Below are positions 6,417-10,346 of a stretch of DNA of 10,346 nucleotides, in pieces (positions within the stretch are counted from its first letter, which is position 1; each line of letters begins with the position of its first letter). Source of the DNA: Fidelibacterota bacterium. GTDB taxonomy: Bacteria > Fidelibacterota > UBA2242 > JAFGTP01. The position numbers were made by a program, and so were the translations under genes. Location of the stretch: contig JAIPHI010000100.1 of NCBI GenBank assembly GCA_021735285.1, positions 1 to 10,346 of the forward strand. Reading direction: 5' to 3'. Under the pieces are notes generated by a model. The model saw only the letters and a program-made list of their open reading frames with translations. It had not been told where the DNA came from and did no database searches.

Positions 6417-9400
6417 TTATAATTCTACTCTAAAACCAAGCCTAATCATTCTTGGAATACCATAGTTAGTCCAATCCATTTCTCTCAGCATAACAAGATT
6501 GTATTCTTCTTCTGTAAGCCCATCCAGATATTCTTTTCCTGCTGTTGTTCCATGGAAACCGGATTGATCAGGTTCGCCAGTTGTTCTCCAGACATTCTGT
6601 ACATTTTTAGTATTAAATAAATTCAACACTGTAGCATAAACAACCAGTCTTGAGCGTCCAAAAGTAAAGGACTTATCCAGTTTTAGATCAAATCTATAAT
6701 TCCAGGGCATTGTTTCACCCATAACTTCTGATACTGGTTTCTGGGAATCAGCATCTCTCTCATGGAGTCCTCTATATGGATTAGAATTATAAATTTTCAT
6801 GCGTGTATATCTCTGGCCGGAATTGAATCTTGCCAGTAAGTTAACACCTGTATTCTTAAATATACCGGGGCCATCATCGCCATATCTATAATCGACATTA
6901 ATATTACCAGTATGTCTTTGTTCAAAGGCTAATGGTTTTTGGAATTTTGGAAAATTACCATAGGTACCCTGTTGCCAGGCAATATCAAAATTAGAGGCGC
7001 TGGCTGAACCAGTACCATCAGCAAATTGCAATTCATAATCAAAATTAATAGCCAAATTATTTGTTCTTCTCATTCTGAGAACAATATCTAAACCTTTGAC
7101 TACACCATAATCACCATTATCATAAAAGGCAATTTGTTTGATATCTGTCGTAACCGGTAGCAATTGAACCAGGTCTTCGGTTTCTTTGTAGAAAGCTGTC
7201 AACTTAAGAGCGATATTCGATGCTAATCTCTGGTTTAAACCAATTTCATACTGAATATTTTTTTCCGGTCTTAGATTAGGATTATCAATGGCTGTAAAGT
7301 AACCACCATTATGAACAAAGGTGTTTAAGTAAAAGGGACTTAAATAGAGATCAGCCAGATCAGGTCTTTGATAGAATATACCATAATTAGTATGGAAATT
7401 GGTATTTTCAGTAACTGGAAAGCTCACTCCTAATCGAGGACTTAGATAGTCATAGACTTCAGATTCTTCCACATCACCCTGATCAAACTGTCCATCACCA
7501 CTAAACATTCCAGTACCTTCGACATAATTTCCTTGGTCATCATACTCAGCAGCAATTTCTTTAAACTGCCAGGCATTGGGGTCTATTCGATCATATCTTA
7601 AACCAAGATTCAGGACAATATCTTTATATTCAAATTTATCCTGAAAATAAGTACTCATAATAATAGGATGATAGGGTTTCTGATTTTTGTAACCACCAGT
7701 AGGTAAACCCGTCTCATCGCGCTTAACATCTTCCAGGAAATCACCTTCATCAGTCTCCTCAGCATTGACATCATAACCATAATAGGAAATATCAGCATTC
7801 ATATATTTTTCAACTTCAGTTTCGTACTCTTTAGCATAATCCCAGGGGTATCCAATAATAAACTGAAATTTTCTCAAAGTATGATATTTATAGTCGAAGC
7901 CTGCTTTGAAATGGTGATCTTTCCACTGGTGGGAGATATCAAAATCTATTCCCCAGTAAGTAGTTCTGTTTTTGAAATAAGTATAATCCTGGTTTCCATA
8001 ATTATTGAAATCAGGTGTTATAGGTCCGGCAACACTAAGATATTCCCGTCCTTTATATTGCTCAATAACAAGGTCTCTCTCTTCCGCAGTCAATTCATCA
8101 GAAGCAGTGTAGAGATTATATTCAGGATCACCATACTTTTCAAAATCATCCCCATATACAGGATCATAATATTCTCTTTGAGTATCGAAATAATTGAACT
8201 TAGCTTCATACATAGTATTTTTTGTTATATTGTGCACTAATGTTGCATTTATAGATTGAGAATATTGGTCATGTGTATCATCATGTTTCTGGTTAAAGAG
8301 GTTGATAACGTCAGTATCAGAAATTTTTCTATCAGTTCTGACAATACTACCTCTTAAATGCATATTATCCATGAGTTGTAATTTCAGTTTTCCGGTAACA
8401 GACCAGTCAGATGTATAATTACCAGGAATTCTTGCATTTAAGTCATATTGTTTAGTTAATGTATCACCGTAAATTGGTGCGTCGGCGATTAATTGACCAG
8501 TGGCAGTATCGGTTTCAAAACCTGAAATCAAGGGAGTTTCGTAAGTGTAAGTATCAGGTTTATATTCATTTTCTGCCCATCCCCAGGAAGGCCAGGCATC
8601 GGCTTCATATCTTCTTGTTAGACTACCAAAAAATGTATGCCTCGTGCCCGGAATAATAGGTCCACTTATTGTTCCTACATACTCTTCAAAACCATAACTA
8701 TAGGTTCCCAGATACTTATCTTCAGCACTCAACATATTATCAGTAAGAGCTTCAAAAGAAGCATGATAATCTTCACTACCTACCTGAGTAGTAACAGCAA
8801 TAATACCTGATAATGCTTCACCATATTCTGCACTAAAACCACCAGTTTGAACACTCATTTCCTGAATAGCATTGTTGGGTAAATAGACACGACTGGCATT
8901 ATTATATGGGTCATTTACAAGCACTCCATCCACATACATTGCAGTACCACCTGAACGACCACCACGGATATTCATTGATCCTGAATTATCCTGTTTTACA
9001 ACACCAGCAGTTGTTGCAACCAAATTTTCTACCCCTCTTATGGGCATGTTGCTAATTTCTTCAGCGGACTTCACTGTGGTAGCATTGGTTTCATCCTGCC
9101 GGACGAGTTCCCGCTGAGCTGTGATAGTAATTGACTCACCTTCAATATCTTGTGGTCGCATCTCAATATTCAGCTGAGTTGTGTGGTCGAGTGAAACATT
9201 TACATTGTTGATAACGACGTCTGCCATTCCCATATAAGTAGCTTTGACAGTATATGTACCAACCGGAACATATAAAATTGTAAATTCACCATTAGGTCCT
9301 GTCGCAGCTCCTCGAGGTGTAGTAGGTCCTTGAACAACTACATTTACACCAGAAATAGGCTCGCCTGTTTGTTTATTAGTGACCACTCCGGATATTTTAC

Positions 9401-9470
9401 CACTAGTTTGTCCAAAAATCATAAGAGGGAGAATCACTAGTAATAAAGTAATAAGGATACGTTTTACCAT
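6417..9470 (-). CDS. TonB-dependent outer-membrane receptor with carboxypeptidase-regulatory-like domain
   Basis: A 1017-aa receptor and the first gene of the operon. The signal peptide is MVKRILITLLLVILPLMIFG with Q21 the likely mature start. Residues about 25-104 are a CarboxypepD-regulatory-like beta-sandwich (GKISGVVTNKQTGEPISGVN, then GEFTILYVPVGTYTVKATYMG). A TonB-box-like ESITITA lies at 112-118. The plug domain spans about 128-228, with NIRGGRSGGTAMYVDGVLVND and GGFSAEYGEALSGIIAV. The rest is a beta-barrel ending IRLGFRVEL. These receptors use TonB-ExbB-ExbD energy to import large ligands. The barrel length and the extra N-terminal domain recall SusC-like members, but no SusD follows; a large T9SS-like protein does instead. 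Its SD GGAGGAG lies just before the ATG. The substrate is not identifiable. No frameshift or truncation is seen. Confidence 0.93.
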   Translation of the reverse strand: MVKRILITLLLVILPLMIFGQTSGKISGVVTNKQTGEPISGVNVVVQGPTTPRGAATGPNGEFTILYVPVGTYTVKATYMGMADVVINNVNVSLDHTTQLNIEMRPQDIEGESITITAQRELVRQDETNATTVKSAEEISNMPIRGVENLVATTAGVVKQDNSGSMNIRGGRSGGTAMYVDGVLVNDPYNNASRVYLPNNAIQEMSVQTGGFSAEYGEALSGIIAVTTQVGSEDYHASFEALTDNMLSAEDKYLGTYSYGFEEYVGTISGPIIPGTRHTFFGSLTRRYEADAWPSWGWAENEYKPDTYTYETPLISGFETDTATGQLIADAPIYGDTLTKQYDLNARIPGNYTSDWSVTGKLKLQLMDNMHLRGSIVRTDRKISDTDVINLFNQKHDDTHDQYSQSINATLVHNITKNTMYEAKFNYFDTQREYYDPVYGDDFEKYGDPEYNLYTASDELTAEERDLVIEQYKGREYLSVAGPITPDFNNYGNQDYTYFKNRTTYWGIDFDISHQWKDHHFKAGFDYKYHTLRKFQFIIGYPWDYAKEYETEVEKYMNADISYYGYDVNAEETDEGDFLEDVKRDETGLPTGGYKNQKPYHPIIMSTYFQDKFEYKDIVLNLGLRYDRIDPNAWQFKEIAAEYDDQGNYVEGTGMFSGDGQFDQGDVEESEVYDYLSPRLGVSFPVTENTNFHTNYGIFYQRPDLADLYLSPFYLNTFVHNGGYFTAIDNPNLRPEKNIQYEIGLNQRLASNIALKLTAFYKETEDLVQLLPVTTDIKQIAFYDNGDYGVVKGLDIVLRMRRTNNLAINFDYELQFADGTGSASASNFDIAWQQGTYGNFPKFQKPLAFEQRHTGNINVDYRYGDDGPGIFKNTGVNLLARFNSGQRYTRMKIYNSNPYRGLHERDADSQKPVSEVMGETMPWNYRFDLKLDKSFTFGRSRLVVYATVLNLFNTKNVQNVWRTTGEPDQSGFHGTTAGKEYLDGLTEEEYNLVMLREMDWTNYGIPRMIRLGFRVEL

Positions 9471-9562
9471 ATCACTCCTCCATTGTTAAAATTAATAATT
9501 TTTTGTTTCATAACCCCTGCTTTCTTATAAAAATTATAAATGGTTAGCCTTTTCTCATACAT
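9464..9562 (-). CDS. Possible 32-aa leader ORF overlapping the receptor start
   Basis: On the reverse strand an ATG at 9562 opens a 32-codon frame (MYEKRLTIYNFYKKAGVMKQ...). Its stop TAA (9466-9464) overlaps the first codons of the receptor gene, as GTGATATGGTAA. An inner ATG at 9511 gives a 15-aa version with the same stop. The upstream GGAGG is only 3 nt from the outer ATG, which is too close, and the inner ATG has just a weak AGGGG. It could couple translation to the receptor start, but may be accidental. Confidence 0.2.
   Translation of the reverse strand: MYEKRLTIYNFYKKAGVMKQKIINFNNGGVIW
9544..9558 (-). CDS. Candidate minimal leader peptide MRKG upstream of the receptor
   Basis: On the reverse strand AGGGAGGTG is followed at an ideal 7-nt distance (from GGAGG) by ATG AGA AAA GGC TAA, a four-codon peptide. 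It ends about 73 nt before the receptor ATG and lies downstream of the predicted promoter, so it would be in the 5' leader. Such a perfect SD in front of a stop-limited frame suggests a ribosome-stalling or attenuation leader, or a standby ribosome site. No terminator/antiterminator pair is evident nearby, so a regulatory role is inference. Confidence 0.3.
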   Translation of the reverse strand: MRKG

Positions 9563-9594
9563 GCACCTCCCTAATTTTATATTTACTAATTTTT

Positions 9595-9623
9595 AATATA
9601 GTGTTTAATTATTAGTAATGCAA
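9595..9623 (-). promoter_or_regulatory. Candidate promoter of the three-gene operon
   Basis: Read on the reverse strand, TTGCAT (9623-9618) and TATATT (9600-9595) are separated by exactly 17 nt. The -10 matches the sigma70 consensus at five of six positions and the -35 at three. Transcription would begin near 9588, giving a leader of about 118 nt that contains the short ORF with the ideal SD. No Bacteroidota-type TAnnTTTG element was seen here. Confidence 0.4.
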
Positions 9624-9632
9624 GTTGTTACG

Positions 9633-9647
9633 TGTCCCCTCCGGACA
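9633..9647. repeat. Small hairpin with SD-like loop
   Basis: TGTCC (9633-9637) and GGACA (9643-9647) pair around the loop CCTCC, which reads GGAGG on the reverse strand. It sits just upstream of the predicted operon promoter, so it would not be in that transcript. A reverse 11-codon frame (MNRRILSGGDT) runs through it after a G-rich stretch. It looks like a short dispersed intergenic repeat, but only one copy is seen here. Confidence 0.3.
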
Positions 9648-9998
9648 GAATTCTTCGGTTCATGGAACATCACCCCCCTATTCCTCATATAAAACATCAC
9701 TTGCTAATATACCAAATATTTTTGAGAAACAAAAAATTTTATTAGAATTTTTTATCATTTTATTCTTTGTATCGTTAACATTTTTATCGAGCAGCAAACA
9801 TAATTTGGTAAATAATATTATTATTAATATGGGGGCGGATAATTAGTTGGATTTTCAACACGTTTTTGATCATTATAAGGCTCTCTAAGATTTATTATGA
9901 TTATAGTTAATGGATATATATTCAAGATTGTAATTATTTAATATAAAATCACTTTTCCTCTATCAGATTTCAATTTTCAATACCTTATTAAAAAATAC
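9648..9998. other. Gene-free region between the operon leader and repeat copy 2
   Basis: The sequence is very AT-rich and no gene is supported. A forward open frame to 9846 begins with TTG without an SD and is rejected. No terminator, tRNA or repeat array was recognised. Confidence 0.5.
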
Positions 9999-10240
9999 TT
10001 CCGGCATGATAATTAAATGCGACTCGAAAATTTAGGAGCAAGACGGTTAAAAATATTTTACAGCGGAAATAAGGTGCGATTGTTTAATTTACTGAAAAAT
10101 ATAATCCAAATAGCCTAATTGAAATCATTAGCAATAATTCCAAAGCATTAAAATATTTTCAGTGGAGCGAACTAAATTTTAGTATTTAATTATCCCGCCG
10201 GCGCCTTTTTGGTTACTTTTGTGGCGAGACAAAAGTAACA
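9999..10240 (+). repeat. Fold-back (MITE/REP-like) repeat element, copy 2
   Basis: This is the second copy of the element at 23-266, in the same orientation. The left arm (10001-10064) starts CCGGCATGATAATTAAAT, then AAAATTTAG and AAAATATTTTA. The right arm (10144-10201), read on the opposite strand, gives CCGGCGGGATAATTAAAT, AAAATTTAG and AAAATATTTTA in the same order. That makes inverted arms of roughly 60 bp with mismatches. The block at about 10173-10240 is almost identical to 199-266. The central spacer diverges, except that 10064-10082 matches 94-115 of copy 1 in reverse complement. No transposase and no clear target-site duplication were found. Confidence 0.8.
10212..10239. repeat. Conserved tail hairpin of repeat copy 2
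   Basis: GTTACTTTTGT (10212-10222) and ACAAAAGTAAC (10229-10239) form a perfect 11-bp stem around GGCGAG. It is the same hairpin as at 238-265, with a C in place of the wobble T of copy 1. Confidence 0.78.
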
Positions 10241-10346
10241 GCAGGATAGAGAATAGGCAGAGGATAGCAGTTAAAATGTTGGAAATGATTTATAGAGAAT
10301 GAAAAAGACTATTTATATCTTCAGTAATCATAGCTGATAAATAAAA
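10241..10346. other. Right-end sequence without recognised feature
   Basis: These bases after the repeat contain purine-rich near-repeats (AGGATAGAGAATAGG, then AGAGGATAG) but no supported gene. A gene could begin beyond the window edge. Confidence 0.4.

Noticed and set aside
7881..8240. Forward 119-codon open frame antisense to the receptor gene
   Set aside because: This is a shadow of the receptor coding sequence. The residue pattern reflects the complementary codons and there is no SD.
9625..9846. Forward 73-codon open frame with a hydrophobic C-terminal half
   Set aside because: It starts at TTG without an SD, overlaps the predicted operon promoter region and hairpin, and its hydrophobicity is what T-rich DNA gives by chance.
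23..10240. CRISPR array or insertion sequence formed by the two repeats
   Set aside because: There are only two copies 9.7 kb apart, with no regular spacers, no cas genes and no transposase in the window.

Overview
The window is AT-rich and reads like the chromosome of a Gram-negative bacterium from the Fibrobacterota-Chlorobiota-Bacteroidota (FCB) side of the tree. The closest feel is Neomarinimicrobiota, Calditrichota or a relative. The basis is a TonB-dependent receptor with an N-terminal carboxypeptidase-regulatory-like domain, a very large secreted protein ending in a FlgD/T9SS-like beta-sandwich with a PNPYYG motif, and a PorV/PorQ-type outer-membrane protein. The lineage is inferred from protein style only; no rRNA or tRNA gene is visible.

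Layout, left to right. Positions 23-266 hold a fold-back repeat element with a hairpin tail. A gene-free AT-rich stretch (267-659) contains a 16-bp inverted repeat and candidate promoter motifs. A single forward gene (660-1649) encodes a Gfo/Idh/MocA-family NAD(P)-dependent sugar oxidoreductase. Positions 1650-2102 are non-coding; their right half is packed with small hairpins. A strong bidirectional-type terminator (2103-2135) separates this from three reverse-strand genes that form one compact operon, transcribed right to left: TonB-dependent receptor (9470-6417), 1055-aa surface or secreted protein (6385-3218) and PorV-like protein (3186-2158). Both intergenic gaps in the operon are 31 nt and each carries a strong Shine-Dalgarno (SD) sequence. 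A leader with a candidate promoter, a very short ORF with an ideal SD, and a second short frame running into the receptor start lies at about 9464-9623. Positions 9624-9998 show no convincing gene. A second copy of the fold-back element lies at 9999-10240, in the same orientation as the first.

The three reverse genes probably work together at the outer membrane. The receptor would import a ligand using TonB energy. The large protein looks like a T9SS-type cargo that stays at, or leaves from, the cell surface. The PorV-like protein would shuttle or anchor that cargo. No SusD is present, so the large protein occupies the place a SusD partner would have. The oxidoreductase is convergent with the operon, and no functional link to it is shown by the sequence.
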